Origin: Hydractinia symbiolongicarpus
Taxonomy: Eukaryota; Cnidaria; Hydrozoa; Anthoathecata; Hydractiniidae
Length of the DNA: 64,000 bases
Direction of reading: 5' to 3'
Assembly: GCF_029227915.1 (NCBI RefSeq)
Contig: NC_079885.1
Location: forward strand, 248,001 to 312,000
In this document: piece by piece, positions 1 through 12,258 of the stretch
Layout of the letters: each line of letters starts with the position of its first letter
Position numbering within the stretch: position 1 is the stretch's first letter
Made by a program: the position numbers and the translations under genes
The notes under the pieces: generated by a model
Seen by the model: the letters and a program-made list of their open reading frames with translations, nothing else
Database searches by the model: none
Told to the model about the DNA's origin: nothing

Positions 1-218
1 GATTACCCGTAAATCCCGGCTTGGCCCGTATAGTCAAAAGTATACAAAGAAAGTACCCAGGGAGTAAACTCATTTCCCGAACGATTTTTTAAATTATTTT
101 ATCACCACTAAAACGCATGAGACTTGTAGTTTTTAAAAATGTTTTCATTTTTGATGAGACGCTGAATAAAAGAAGTTTAATCGCCGGCAAACGAAAACCC
201 GCGATTTCCCGTAAATCC

Positions 219-248
219 CGGGCTTGGCCCGTATAGTCAAAAGTATAC
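219..248. other. Paired short dyads in GC-rich half of monomer
   Basis: CGGGC (219-223) and GCCCG (227-231) are complementary around TTG. They are followed directly by GTATA (231-235) and TATAC (244-248) around an 8-bp spacer, and GTATAC at 243-248 is itself a palindrome. The second dyad is kept in nearly all units, whether the spacer reads AGTCAAAA or AGTCGAAT. The first dyad is broken in subfamilies reading GGCACG, CTCGGCCCG or CTGGCCCCG. It may be a protein-binding site, but no known box is matched convincingly. Confidence 0.55.
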
Positions 249-335
249 AAAGAAAGCACCCAGGGAGTAAACTCATTTCCCGAACGAGTTTGTAAATTTT
301 TTTTTCACCACTAAAACGCATGAGACTTGTAGTTT

Positions 336-357
336 TCAAAAATGTTTTCATTTTTGA
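336..357. other. Conserved 9-bp inverted repeat with TTTT loop
   Basis: The left arm TCAAAAATG (336-344) and right arm CATTTTTGA (349-357) are perfect reverse complements around TTTT. The element recurs in most units at the same place, between the two ATGAGAC words. In many units the left arm starts TT instead of TC, leaving 8 of 9 pairs as DNA (a U-G wobble as + strand RNA). It could be a cruciform or RNA hairpin or a dimeric protein site; its function is unknown. It is mismatched in the V and A monomer types, so it is not indispensable in every unit. Confidence 0.75.
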
Positions 358-3300
358 TGAGACGCTGAATAAAAGCAGTTTAATCGCCGGCAAACGAAAA
401 CCCGCGATTTCCCGTAAATCCCGAGCTTGGCACGTATAGTCGAATGTATACAAAGAAAGTACCCTGTGAGTAAACTCATTTCCAGAACGATTTTTTAAAT
501 TATTTCTTCACCACTAAAACGCATAAGACTTGTAGTTTTTAAAAATGTTTTCATTTTTGATGAGACGTTGAGTAAAAGAAGTTTAATCGCCGGCAAACGA
601 AAACCCGCGATTTCCCGTAAATCCCGGCTTGGCCCGTATAGTCAAAAGTATACAAAGAAAGTACCCAGGGAGTAAACTCATTTCCCGAACGATTTTTTAA
701 ATTATTTTTTCACCACTAAAACGCATGAGACTTGTAGTTCTCAAAAATGTTTTCATTTTTGATGAGATGCTGAATAAAAGCAGTTTAATTGCCGGCAAAC
801 GAAAACCTGCGATTTCCCTAAATCCTGGACTCGGCCCGTATAGTAAAAAGTATACAAAGAAGGTACCCAGGTAGTAAACTCATTTCCAGAACGATTTTTT
901 AAATTATTTTTTCACCACTAAAACGCATAAGACTTGTAGTTTTTAAAAATGTTTTCATTTTTGATGAGACGCTGAATAAAAGAAGTTTAATCGCCGGCAA
1001 ACGAAAACCCGCGATTTCCCGTAAATCCCGGGCTTGGCCCGTATAGTCAAATGTATACAAAGAAAGCACCCAGGGAGTAAACTCATTTCCCGAACGAGTT
1101 TGTAAATTTTTTTTTCACCACTAAAACGCATGAGACTTGTAGTTTTCAAAAATGTTTTCATTTTTGATGAGACGCTGAATAAAAGCAGTTTAATCGCCGG
1201 CAAACGAAAACCCGCGATTTCCCGTAAATCCCGAGATTGGCACGTATAGTCGAATGTATACAAAGAAAGTACCCTGTGAGTAAACTCATTTCCAGAACGA
1301 TTTTTCAAATTATTTTTTCACCACTAAAACGCATAAGACTTGTAGTTTTTAAAAATGTTTTCATTTTTGATGAGACGCTGAATAAAAGAAGTTTAATCGC
1401 CGGCAAACGAAAACCCGCGATTTGCCGTAAATCCCGGCTTGGCCCGTATAGTCAAAAGTATACAAAGAAAGTACCCAGGGAGTAAACTCATTTCCCAAAC
1501 GATTTTTTAAGTTATTATTTCACCACTAAAACGCATGAGACTTGTAGTTATTAAGAATGTTTTCATTTTTGATGAGACGCTGAATAAATGCAGTTTAATC
1601 GCCGGCAAACGAAAACCTGCGATTTCCCGTAAATCCCGGACTCGGCCCGTATAGTCAAAAGTATACAAAGAAAGTACCCTGGGAGTAAACTCATTTCCAG
1701 AACGATTTTTTAAATTATTTTTTCACCACTAAAACGCATAAGACTTGTAGTTTTTAAAAATGTTTTCATTTTTGATGAGACGCTGAATAAAAGAAGTTTA
1801 ATCGCCGGCAAACGAAAACCCGCGATTTCCCGTAAATCCCGGCTTGGCCCGTATAGTCAAAAGTATACAAAGAAAGTACCCAGGGAGTAAACTCATTTCC
1901 CGAACGATTTTTTAAATTATTTTTTCACCACTAAAACGCATGAGACTTGTAGTTTTCAAAAATGTTTTCATTTTTGATGAGACGCTGAATAAAAGAAGTT
2001 TAATCGCCGGCTAACGAAAACCCGCGATTACCCGTAAATCCCGGCTTGGCCCGTATAGTCAAAAGTATACAAAGAAAGTACCCAGGGAGTAAACTCATTT
2101 CCCGAACGATTTTTTAAATTATTTTATCACCACTAAAACGCATGAGACTTGTAGTTTTCAAAAATTTTTCATTTTTGATGAGACGCTGAATAAAAGAAGT
2201 TTAATCGCCGGCAAACGAAAACCCGCGATTTCCCGTAAATCCCGGGCTTGGCCCGTATAGTCAAAAGTATACAAAGAAAGCACCCAGGGAGTAAACTCAT
2301 TTCCCGAACGAGTTTGTAAATTTTTTTTTCACCACTAAAACGCATGAGACTTGTAGTTTTCAAAAATGTTTTCATTTTTGATGAGACGCTGAATAAAAGC
2401 AGTTTAATCGCCGGCAAACGAAAACCCGCGATTTCCCGTAAATCCCGAGCTTGGCACGTATAGTCGAATGTATACAAAGAAAGTACCCTGTGAGTAAACT
2501 CATTTCCAGAACGATTTTTTAAATTATTTCTTCACCACTAAAACGCATAAGACTTGTATTTTTTAAAAATGTTTTCATTTTTGATGAGACGTTGAGTAAA
2601 AGAAGTTTAATCGCCGGCAAACGAAAACCCGCGATTTCCCGTAAATCCCGGCTTGGCCCGTATAGTCAAAAGTATACAAAGAAAGTACCCAGGGAGTAAA
2701 CTCATTTCCCGAACGATTTTTTAAATTATATTTTTACCACTAAAACGCATGAGACTTGTAGTTCTCAAAAATGTTTTCATTTTTGATGAGATGCTGAATA
2801 AAAGCAGTTTAATTGCCGGCAAACGAAAACCTGCGATTTCCCTAAATCCTGGACTCGGCCCGTATAGTCAAAAGTATACAAAGAAGGTACCCAGGGAGTA
2901 AACTCATTTCCAGAACGATTTTTTAAATTATTTTTTCACCACTAAAACGCATAAGACTTGTAGTTTTTAAAAATGTTTTCATTTTTGATGAGACGCTGAA
3001 TAAAAGAAGTTTAATCGCCGGCAAACGAAAACCCGCGATTTCCCGTAAATCCCGGGCTTGGCCCGTATAGTCAAATGTATACAAAGAAAGCACCCAGGGA
3101 GTAAACTCATTTCCCGAACGAGTTTGTAAATTTTTTTTTCACCACTAAAACGCATGAGACTTGTAGTTTTCAAAAATGTTTTCATTTTTGATGAGACACT
3201 GAATAAAAGCAGTTTAATCGCCGGCAAACGAAAACCCGCGATTTCCCGTAAATCCCGAGATTGGCACGTATAGTCGAATGTATACAAAGAAAGTACCCTG

Positions 3301-6300
3301 TGAGTAAACTCATTTCCAAAACGATTTTTTAAATTATTTTTTCACCACTAAAACGCATAAGACTTGTAGTTTTTAAAAATGTTTTCATTTTTGATGAGAC
3401 GCTGAATAAAAGAAGTTTAATCGCCGGCAAACGAAAACCCGCGATTTCCCGTAAATCCCGGCTTGGCCCGTATAGTCAAAAGTATACAAAGAAAGTACCC
3501 AGGGAGTAAACTCATTTCCCAAACGATTTTTTAAGTTATTATTTCACCACTAAAACGTATGAGACTTGTAGTTTTTAAGAATGTTTTCATTTTTGATGAG
3601 ATGCTGAATAAAAGCAGTTTAATTGCCGGCAAACGAAAACCTGCGATTTCCCGTAAATCCCGGACTCGGCCCGTATAGTCAAAAGTATACAAAGAAAGTA
3701 CCCAGGGAGTAAACTCATTTCCCGAACGATTTTTTAAATTATTTTTTCACCACTAAAACGCATGAGACTTGTAGTTTTCAAAAATGTTTTCATTTTTGAT
3801 GAGACGCTGAATAAAAGAAGTTTAATCGCCGGCTAACGAAAACCCGCGATTACCCGTAAATCCCGGCTTGGCCCGTATAGTCAAAAGTATACAAAGAAAG
3901 TACCCAGGGAGTAAACTCATTTCCCAAACGATTTTTTAAATTATTTTATCACCACTAAAACGCATGAGACTTGTAGTTTTCAAAAATTTTTCATTTTTGA
4001 TGAGACGCTGAATAAAAGAAGTTTAATCGGCGGCAAACGAAAACCCGCGATTTCCCGTAAATCCCGGCTTGGCCCGTATAGTAAAAAGTATACAAAGAAA
4101 GTACCCAGGGAGTAAACTCATTTCCCGAACGATTTTTTAAATTATTTTTTCACCACTAAAACGCATGAGACTTGTAGTTTTCAAAAATGTTTTCATTTTT
4201 GATGAGACGCTGAATAAAAGCAGTTTAATCGCCGGCAAACGAAAACCTGCGATTTCCCTAAATCCAGGACTCGGCCCGTATAGTCAAAAGTATACAAAGA
4301 AGGTACCCATGGAGTAAACTCATTTCCAGAACGATTTTTTAAATTACTTTTTCACCACTAAAACGCATAAGACTTTTAGTTTTTAAAAATGTTTTCATTT
4401 TTGATGAGACGCTGAATAAAAGAAGTTTAATCGCCGGCGAACGAAAACCCGCGATTTCCCGTAAATCCCGGGCTTGGCCCGTATAGTCAAAAGTATACAA
4501 AGAAAGCACCCAGGGAGTAAACTCATTTCCGGAACGAGTTTGTAAATTTTTTTTTCACCACTAAAACGCATGAGACTTGTAGTTTTCAAAAATGTTTTCA
4601 TTTTTGATGAGACGCTGAATAAAAGCAGTTTAATCGCCGGCAAACGAAAACCCGCGATTTCCCGTAAATCCCGAGCTTGGCACGTATAGTCGAATGTATA
4701 CAAAGAAAGTACCCTGTGAGTAAACTCATTTCCAGAACGATTTTTTAAATTATTTCTTCACCACTAAAACGCATAAGACTTGTAGTTTTTAAAAATGTTT
4801 TCATTTTTGATGAGACGTTGAGTAAAAGAAGTTTAATCGCCGGCAAACGAAAACCCGCGATTTCCCGTAAATCCCGGCTTGGCCCGTATAGTCAAAAGTA
4901 TACAAAGAAAGTACCCAGGGAGTAAACTCATTTCCCGAACGATTTTTTAAATTTTTTTTTCACCACTAAAACGCATGAGACTTGTAGTTCTCAAAAATGT
5001 TTTCATTTTTGATGAGACGCTGAAGAAAAGCAGTTTAATCGCCGGCAAACGAAAACCCGCGATTTCCCGTAAATCCCGAGCTTGGCACGTATAGTCGAAT
5101 GTATACAAAGAAAGTACCCTGTGAGTAAACTCATTTCCAGAACGATTTTTTAAATTATTTCTTCACCACTAAAACGCATAAGACCTGTAGTTTTTAAAAA
5201 TGTTTTCATTTTTGATGAGACGTTGAGTAAAAGAAGTTTAATCGCCGGCAAACGAAAACCCGCGATTTCCCGTAAATCCCGGCTTGGCCCGTATAGTCAA
5301 AAGTATACAAAGAAAGTACCCAGGGAGTAAACTCATTTCCCGAACGATTTTTTAAATTATTTTTTCACCACTAAAACGCATGAGACTTGTAGTTCTCAAA
5401 AATGTTTTCATTTTTGATGAGATGCTGAATAAAAGCAGTTTAATTGCCGGCAAACGAAAACCTGCGATTTCCCTAAATCCTGGACTCGGCCCGTATAGTC
5501 AAAAGTATACAAAGAAGGTACCCAGGGAGTAAACTCATTTCAAGAACGATTTTTTAAATTATTTTTTCACCACTAAAACGCATAAGACTTGTAGTTTTTA
5601 AAAATGTTTTCATTTTTGATGAGACGCTGAATAAAAGAAGTTTAATCGCCGGCAAACGAAAACCCGCGATTTCCCGTAAATCCCGGCTTGGCCCGTATAG
5701 TCAAAAGTATACAAAGAAAGTACCCACGGAGTAAACTCATTTCCCAAACGATTTTTTAAGTTATTATTTCACCACTAAAACGTATGAGACTTGTAGTTTT
5801 TAAGAATGTTTTCATTTTTGATGAGACGCTGAATAAATGCAGTTTAATCGCCGGCAAACGAAAACCTGCGATTTCCCGTAAATCCCGGACTCGGCCCGTA
5901 TAGTCAAAAGTATACAAAGAAAGTACCCTGGGAATAAACTCATTTCCCGAACGATTTTTTAAATTATTTTTTCACCACTAAAACGCATAAGACTTGTAGT
6001 TTTTAAAAATGTTTTCATTTTTGATGAGACGCTGAATAAAAGAAGTTTAATCGCCGGCAAACGAAAACCCGCGATTTCCCGTAAATCCCGGGCTTGGCCG
6101 TATAGTCAAAAGTATACAAAGAAAGTACCCTGTGAGTAAACTCATTTCCCGAACGATTTTTTAAATTATTTTTTCACCACTAAAACGCATGAGACTTGTA
6201 GTTCTCAAAAATGTTTTCATTTTTGATGAGATGCTGAATAAAAGCAGTTTAATTGCCGGCAAACGAAAACCTGCGATTTCCCTAAATCCTGGACTCGGCC

Positions 6301-7084
6301 CGTATAGTAAAAAGTATATAAAGAAGCTACCCAGGGAGTAAACTCATTTCCAGAACGATTTTTTAAATTATTTTTTCAACACTAAAACGCATAAGACTTG
6401 TAGTTTTTAAAAATGTTTTCATTTTTGATGAGACGCTGAATAAAAGAAGTTTAATCGCCGGCAAACGAAAACCCGCGATTTCCCGTAAATCCCGGGCTTG
6501 GCCCGTATAGTCAAATGTATACAAAGAAAGCACCCAGGGAGTAAACTCATTTCCCGAACGAGTTTGTAAATTTTTTTTTCACCACTAAAACGCATGAGAC
6601 TTGTAGTTTTCAAAAATGTTTTCATTTTTGATGAGATACTGAGTAAAAGCAGTTTAATCGCCGGCAAACGAAAACCCGCGATTTCCCGTAAATCCCGAGA
6701 TTGGCACGTATAGTCGAATGTATACAAAGAAAGTACCCTGTGAGTAAACTCATTTCCAGAACGATTTTTTAAATTATTTTTTCACCACTAAAACGCATAA
6801 GACTTGTAGTTTTTAAAAATGTTTTCATTTTTGATGAGACGCTGAATAAAAGAAGTTTAATCGCCGGCAAACGAAAACCCGCGATTTCCCGTAAATCCCG
6901 GCTTGGCCCGTATAGTCAAAAGTATACAAAGAAAGTACCCAGGGAGTAAACTCATTTCCCAAACGATTTTTTAGGTTATTATTTCACCACTAAAACGTAT
7001 GAGACTTGTAGTTTTTAAGAATGTTTTCATTTTTGATGAGACCCTGAATAAATGCAGTTTAATCGCCGGCAAACGAAAACCTGC

Positions 7085-7269
7085 GATTTCCCGTAAATCC
7101 CGGACTCGGCCCGTATAGTCAAAAGTATACAAAGAAAGTACCCTGGGAGTAAACTCATTTCCCGAACGATTTCACTAAAACGCATAAGACTTGTAGTTTT
7201 TAAAAATGTTTTCATTTTTGATGAGACGCTGAATAAAAGAAGTTTAATCGCCGGCAAACGAAAACCCGC
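7085..7269. repeat. Truncated satellite monomer (185 bp)
   Basis: This unit lacks 18 bp of the T-rich block. Where other units read CGA-T6-AAATTA-T6-CACCAC, this one reads CGATTTCAC near 7,167-7,175. The lost segment ran from inside the first T tract to the CAC before the normal CACTAAAAC. Short matching TTT/CAC stretches at the break fit slippage or microhomology deletion. It is the clearest length outlier in the window and sits at the edge of HOR domain I. Confidence 0.9.
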
Positions 7270-9429
7270 GATTACCCGTAAATCCCGGCTTGGCCCGTAT
7301 AGTCAAAAGTATACAAAGAAAGTACCCAGGGAGTAAACTCATTTCCCGAACGATTTTTTAAATTATTTTTTCACCACTAAAACGCATGAGACTTGTAGTT
7401 TTCAAAAATGTTTTCATTTTTGATGAGACGCTGAATAAAAGAAGTTTAATCGCCGGCAAACGAAAACCCGCGATTTCCCGCAAATCCCGGGCTTGGCACG
7501 TATAGTCGAATGTATACAAAGAAAGTACCCTGTGAGTAAACTCATTTCCAGAACGATTTTTTAAATTATTTTTTCACCACTAAAGCCCATGAGACTTGTA
7601 GTTTTTAAAAATGTTTTCATTTTTGATGAGACGCTGAATAAAAGAAGTTTAATCGCCGGCAAACGAAAACCCGCGATTTCCCGTAAATCCCGGCTTGGCC
7701 CGTATAGTCAAAAGTATACAAAGAAAGTACCCAGGGAGTAAAGTATTTCCCGAACGATTTTTTATATTATTTTTTTACCACTAAACGCATGAGACTCGTA
7801 GTTTTCAAAAATATTTTCATATTTGATGGGACGATGAATAAAAGAAGTTTAATCGGCAGCAAACGAAAACCCGCGATTTCTCGTAAATCCCGGCTTGGCC
7901 CGTATAGTCAAAAGTATACAAAGAAAGTACCCAGGGAGTAAACTCATTTCCCGAACGATTTTTTAAATTATTTTTTCACCACTAAAACGCATGAGACTTG
8001 TAGTTTTCAAAAATGTTTTCATTTTTGATGAGACGCTGAATAAAAGAAGTTTAATCGCCGGCAAACGAAAACCCGCGATTTCCCGCAAATCCCGGGCTTG
8101 GCACGTATAGTCGAATGTATACAAAGAAAGTACCCTGTGAGTAAACTCATTTCCAGAACGATTTTTTAAATTATTTTTTCACCACTAAAGCCCATGAGAC
8201 TTGTAGTTTTTAAAAATGTTTTCATTTTTGATGAGACGCTGAATAAAAGAAGTTTAATCGCCGGCAAACGAAAACCCGCGATTTCCCGTAAATCCCGGCT
8301 TGGCCCGTATAGTCAAAAGTATACAAAGAAAGTACCCAGGGAGTAAACTCATTTCCCAAACGATTTTTTAAATTATTTTTTCACCACTAAAACGCATGAG
8401 ACTTGTAGTTTTCAAAAATGTTTTCATTTTTGATGAGACGCTGAATAAAAGCAGTTTAATCGCCGGCAAACGAAAACTTGCGATTTCCCTAAATCCCGGA
8501 ATCGGCCCGTATAGTCAAAAGTATACAAAGAAAGTACCCAGGGAGTAAACGCATTTCCAGACCGATTTTTTAAATTATTTTTTCACCACTAAAGCCCATG
8601 AGACTTGTAGTTTTTAAAAATGTTTTCATTTTTGATGAGACGCTAAATAAAAGAAGTTTAATCGCCGGCAAACGAAAACCTGCGATTTCCCGTAAATCCC
8701 GGGCTTGGCCCGTATAGTCAAAAGTATACAAAGAAAGTACCCAGGGAGTAAACTCATTTCCCGAACGATTTTTTAAATTATTTTTCTACCACTAAAACGC
8801 ATGAGACTTGTAGTTTTCAAAAATGTTTTCATTTTGATGAGACGCTGAATAAAAGAAGTTTAATCGCCGGCAAACGAAAACCCGCGATTTTGCCGTAAAT
8901 CCCGGCTTGGCACGTATAGTCGAATGTATACAAAGAAAGTACCCTGTGAGTAAACTCATTTCCAGAACGATTTTTTAAATTATTTTTTCACCACTATAAC
9001 GCATGAGACTTGTAGTTTTCAAAAATGTTTTCATTTTTGATGAGACGCTGAATAAAAGAAGTTTAATCGCCGGCAAACAAAAACCCGCGATTTCCCGTAA
9101 ATCCAGGGCTTGGCCCGGATAGTCAAAAGTATACAAAGAAAGTACCCAGGGAGTAAAGTATTTCCCGAACGATTTTTTATATTATTTTTTTTCCACTAAA
9201 CGCATGAGACTCGTAGTTTTCAAAAATATTTTCATATTTGATGGGACGATGAATAAAAGAAGTTTAATCGCCGGCAAACGAAAACCCGCGATTTCTCGTA
9301 AATCCCGGCTTGGCCCGTATAGTCAAAAGTATACAAAGAAAGTACCCAGGGAGTAAACTCATTTCCCGAACGATTTTTTAAATTATTTTTTCACCACTAA
9401 AACGCATGAGACTTGTAGTTTTCAAAAAT

Positions 9430-11280
9430 GTTTTCATTTTTGATGAGACGCTGAATAAAAGAAGTTTAATCGCCGGCAAACGAAAACCCGCGATTTCCCG
9501 CAAATCCCGGGCTTGGCACGTATAGTCGAATGTATACAAAGAAAGTACCCTGTGAGTAAACTCATTTCCAGAACGATTTTTTAAATTATTTTTTCACCAC
9601 TAAAGCCCATGAGACTTGTAGTTTTTAAAAATGTTTTCATTTTTGATGAGACGCTGAATAAAAGAAGTTTAATCGCCGGCAAACGAAAACCCGCGATTTC
9701 CCGTAAATCCCGGCTTGGCCTGTATAGTCAAAAGTATACAAAGAAAGTACCCAGAAAGTAAAGTATTTCCCGAACGATTTTTTATATTATTTTTTTACCA
9801 CTAAACGCATGAGACTCGTAGTTTTCAAAAATATTTTCATATTTGATGGGACGATGAATAAAAGAAGTTTAATCGCCGGCAAACGAAAACCCGCGATTTC
9901 TCGTAAATCCCAGCTTGGCCCATATAGTCAAAAGTATACAAAGAAAGTACCCGGGGAGTAAACTCATTTCCCGAACGATTTTTTAAATTATTTTTTCACC
10001 ACTAAAACGCATGAGACTTGTAGTTTTCAAAAATGTTTTCATTTTTGATGAGACGCTGAATAAAAGAAGTTTAATCGCCGGCAAACGAAAACCCGCGATT
10101 TCCCGCAAATCCCGGGCTTGGCACGTATAGTCGAATGTATACAAAGAAAGTACCCTGTGAGTAAACTCATTTCCAGAACGATTTTTTAAATTATTTTTTC
10201 ACCACTAAAGCCCATGAGACTTGTAGTTTTTAAAAATGTTTTCATTTTTGATGAGACGTTGAATAAAAGAAGTTTAATCGCCGGCAAACGAAAACCCGCG
10301 ATTTCCCGTAAATCCCGGCTTGGCCCGTATAGTCAAAAGTATACAAAGAAAGTACCCAGGGAGTAAACTCATTTCCCGAACGATTTTTTAAATTATTTTT
10401 TCACCACTAAAACGCATGAGACTTGTAGTTTTCAAAAATGTTTTCATTTTTGATGAGACGCTGAATAAAAGCAGTTTAATCGCCGGCAAACGAAAACTTG
10501 CGATTTCCCTAAATCCCGGAATCGGCCCGTATAGTCAAAAGTATACAAAGAAAGTACCCAGGGAGTAAACGCATTTCCAGACCGATTTTTTAAATTATTT
10601 TTTCACCACTAAAGCCCATGAGACTTGTAGTTTTTAAAAATGTTTTCATTTTTGATGAGACGCTGAATAAAAGAAGTTTAATCGCCGGCAAACGAAAACC
10701 CGCGATTTCCCGTAAATCCCGGGCTTGGCCCGTATAGTCAAAAGTATACAAAGAAAGTACCCAGGGAGTAAACTCATTTCCCGAACGATTTTTTAAATTA
10801 TTTTTCTACCACTAAAACGCATGAGACTTGTAGTTTTCAAAAACGTTTTCATTTTTGAAGAGACGCTGAATAAAAGCAGTTTAATCGCCGGCAAACGAAA
10901 ACTTGCGATTTCCCTAAATCCCGGAATCGGCCCGTATAGTCAAAAGTATACAAAGAAAGTACCCAGGGAGTAAACGCATTTCCAGAACGATTTTTTAAAT
11001 TATTTTTTCACCAGTGAAGCCCATGAGACTTGTAGTTTTTAAAAATGTTTTCATTTTTGATGAGACGCTGAATAAAAGAAGTTTAATCGCCGGCAAACGA
11101 AAACCCGCGATTTCCCGTAAATCCCGGGCTTAGCCCGTATAGTCAAAAGTATACAAAGAAAGTACCCAGGGAGTAAACTCATTTCCCGAACGATTTTTTA
11201 AATTATTTTTTCACCACTAAAACGCATGAGACTTGTAGTTTTCAAAAATGTTTTCATTTTTAATGAGACGCTGAATAAAA
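9430..11280. repeat. Copy 1 of 2,829-bp-offset satellite block
   Basis: Private variants here reappear exactly 2,829 bp downstream: CCAGAAAGTAAAG at 9,751 and 12,580, AAACGTTTTC at 10,841 and 13,670, and CCAGTGAAGCCC at 11,011 and 13,840. The offset equals about 14 monomers. Similarity ends near 11,280/14,109, where AAGAAGTTTAATTGCC is replaced by AAGCAGTTTAACCGCC. A few base differences are visible. Boundaries are approximate. Confidence 0.8.
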
Positions 11281-12258
11281 GAAGTTTAATTGCCGGCAAA
11301 CGAAAACCCGCGATTTCTCGTAAATCCCGGCTTGGCCCGTATAGTCAAAAGTATACAAAGAAAGTACCCAGGGAGTAAACTCATTTCCCGAACGATTTTT
11401 TAAATTATTTTTTCACCACTAAAACGCATGAGACTTGTAGTTTTCAAAAATGTTTTCATTTTTAATGAGACGCTGAATAAAAGAAGTTTAATCGCCGGCA
11501 AACGAAAACCCGCGATTTCCCGCAAATCCCGGGCTTGGCACGTATAGTCGAATGTATACAAAGAAAGTACCCTGTGAGTAAACTCATTTCCAGAACCATT
11601 TTTTAAATTATTTTTTCACCACTAAAGCCCATGAGACTTGTAGTTTTTAAAAATGTTTTCATTTTTGATGAGACGCTGAATAAAAGAAGTTTAATCGCCG
11701 GCAAACGAAAACCCGCGATTTCCCGTAAATCCCGGCTTGGCCTGTATAGTCAAAAGTATACAAAGAAAGTACCCAGAAAGTAAAGTATTTCCCGAACGAT
11801 TTTTTATATTATTTTTTTACCACTAAACGCATGAGACTCGTAGTTTTCAAAAATATTTTCATATTTGATGGGACGATGAATAAAAGAAGTTTAATCGCCG
11901 GCAAACGAAAACCCGCGATTTCTCGTAAATCCCAGCTTGGCCCATATAGTCAAAAGTATACAAAGAAAGTACCCAGGGAGTAAACTCATTTCCCGAACGA
12001 TTTTTTAAATTATTTTTTCACCACTAAAACGCATGAGACTTGTAGTTTTCAAAAATGTTTTCATTTTTAATGAGACGCTGAATAAAAGAAGTTTAATCGC
12101 CGGCAAACGAAAACCCGCGATTTCTCGTAAATCCCGGCTTGGCCCGTATAGTCAAAAGTATACAAAGAAAGTACCCAGGGAGTAAACTCATTTCCCGAAC
12201 GATTTTTTAAATTATTTTTTCACCACTAAAACGCATGAGACTTGTAGTTTTTAAAAAT

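Larger units (their letters stand above)
203..405. repeat. Reference satellite monomer (203 bp)
   Basis: This copy illustrates the unit. CCC triplets start at 208, 217, 228, 259 and 279. An imperfect palindromic block (CGGGC-TTG-GCCCG) lies at 219-231, and GTATA/TATAC arms at 231-235 and 244-248. A T-rich block follows at about 284-306 (in this copy with the domain-I variant AGTTTGTAAATTTTT). A perfect 9-bp inverted repeat with a TTTT loop lies at 336-357, and GCCGGC, a 6-bp palindrome, near 386. The short word ATGAGAC occurs twice, about 37 bp apart, on either side of the inverted repeat. The consensus is about 38% GC with roughly 12 CpG dinucleotides by hand count. The phase chosen for the unit start is arbitrary. 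Confidence 0.93.
1..7269. repeat. HOR domain I: 9-10-monomer units
   Basis: The segment 1-2,025 recurs from 2,026 with an offset of about 2,024 bp (10 monomers). The second copy is one monomer short, since the GATTACCC unit start seen at 1 and 2,026 appears next at 3,848 (1,822 bp later). A further related copy follows at an offset of about 2,226 bp (for example 2,169 to 4,395). Markers confined to this domain are GAGTTTGTAAATTTTT (near 284, 1,096, 2,308, 3,119, 4,535 and 6,560) and the gttgag variant (567, 2,591, 4,817, 5,222). The last two are only 405 bp apart, a local 2-monomer repeat. There are no V monomers in this domain. No gene is present. Confidence 0.85.

Noticed and set aside
151-200. 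Hammerhead-ribozyme-like words in the monomer: TGATGAG followed about 35 bases later by CGAAAAC, with AGTC further on.
   Set aside because: The base before TGATGA is T where the hammerhead core needs C, stem II cannot pair between the two words, and stem III next to a GTC site does not form. The similarity is probably chance.
203-222. Possible CENP-B box (TTTCCCGTAAATCCCGG, or TTTCGTTTGCCGG on the other strand).
   Set aside because: Compared with the essential positions NTTCGNNNNANNCGGGN, several key G/C positions are wrong on either strand. At best 6 of 9 match, which is not convincing.
284-300. TATA-box or polyadenylation-like A/T words in the T-rich block as promoters or terminators.
   Set aside because: Such words are expected in any T/A-rich satellite segment and recur about 315 times; nothing ties them to a transcription unit.
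203-405. Monomer built from two or more shorter internal repeats (ATTTCCCG occurs twice, ATGAGAC twice).
   Set aside because: The spacing of the repeated words (about 71/132 bp and 37 bp) does not define a common sub-period, and the surrounding sequence does not align.
7740-7850. V-type monomers as insertions of a different element.
   Set aside because: They align over their full length with the standard unit, with substitutions and a one-base length change; they are a divergent monomer class, not an insertion.
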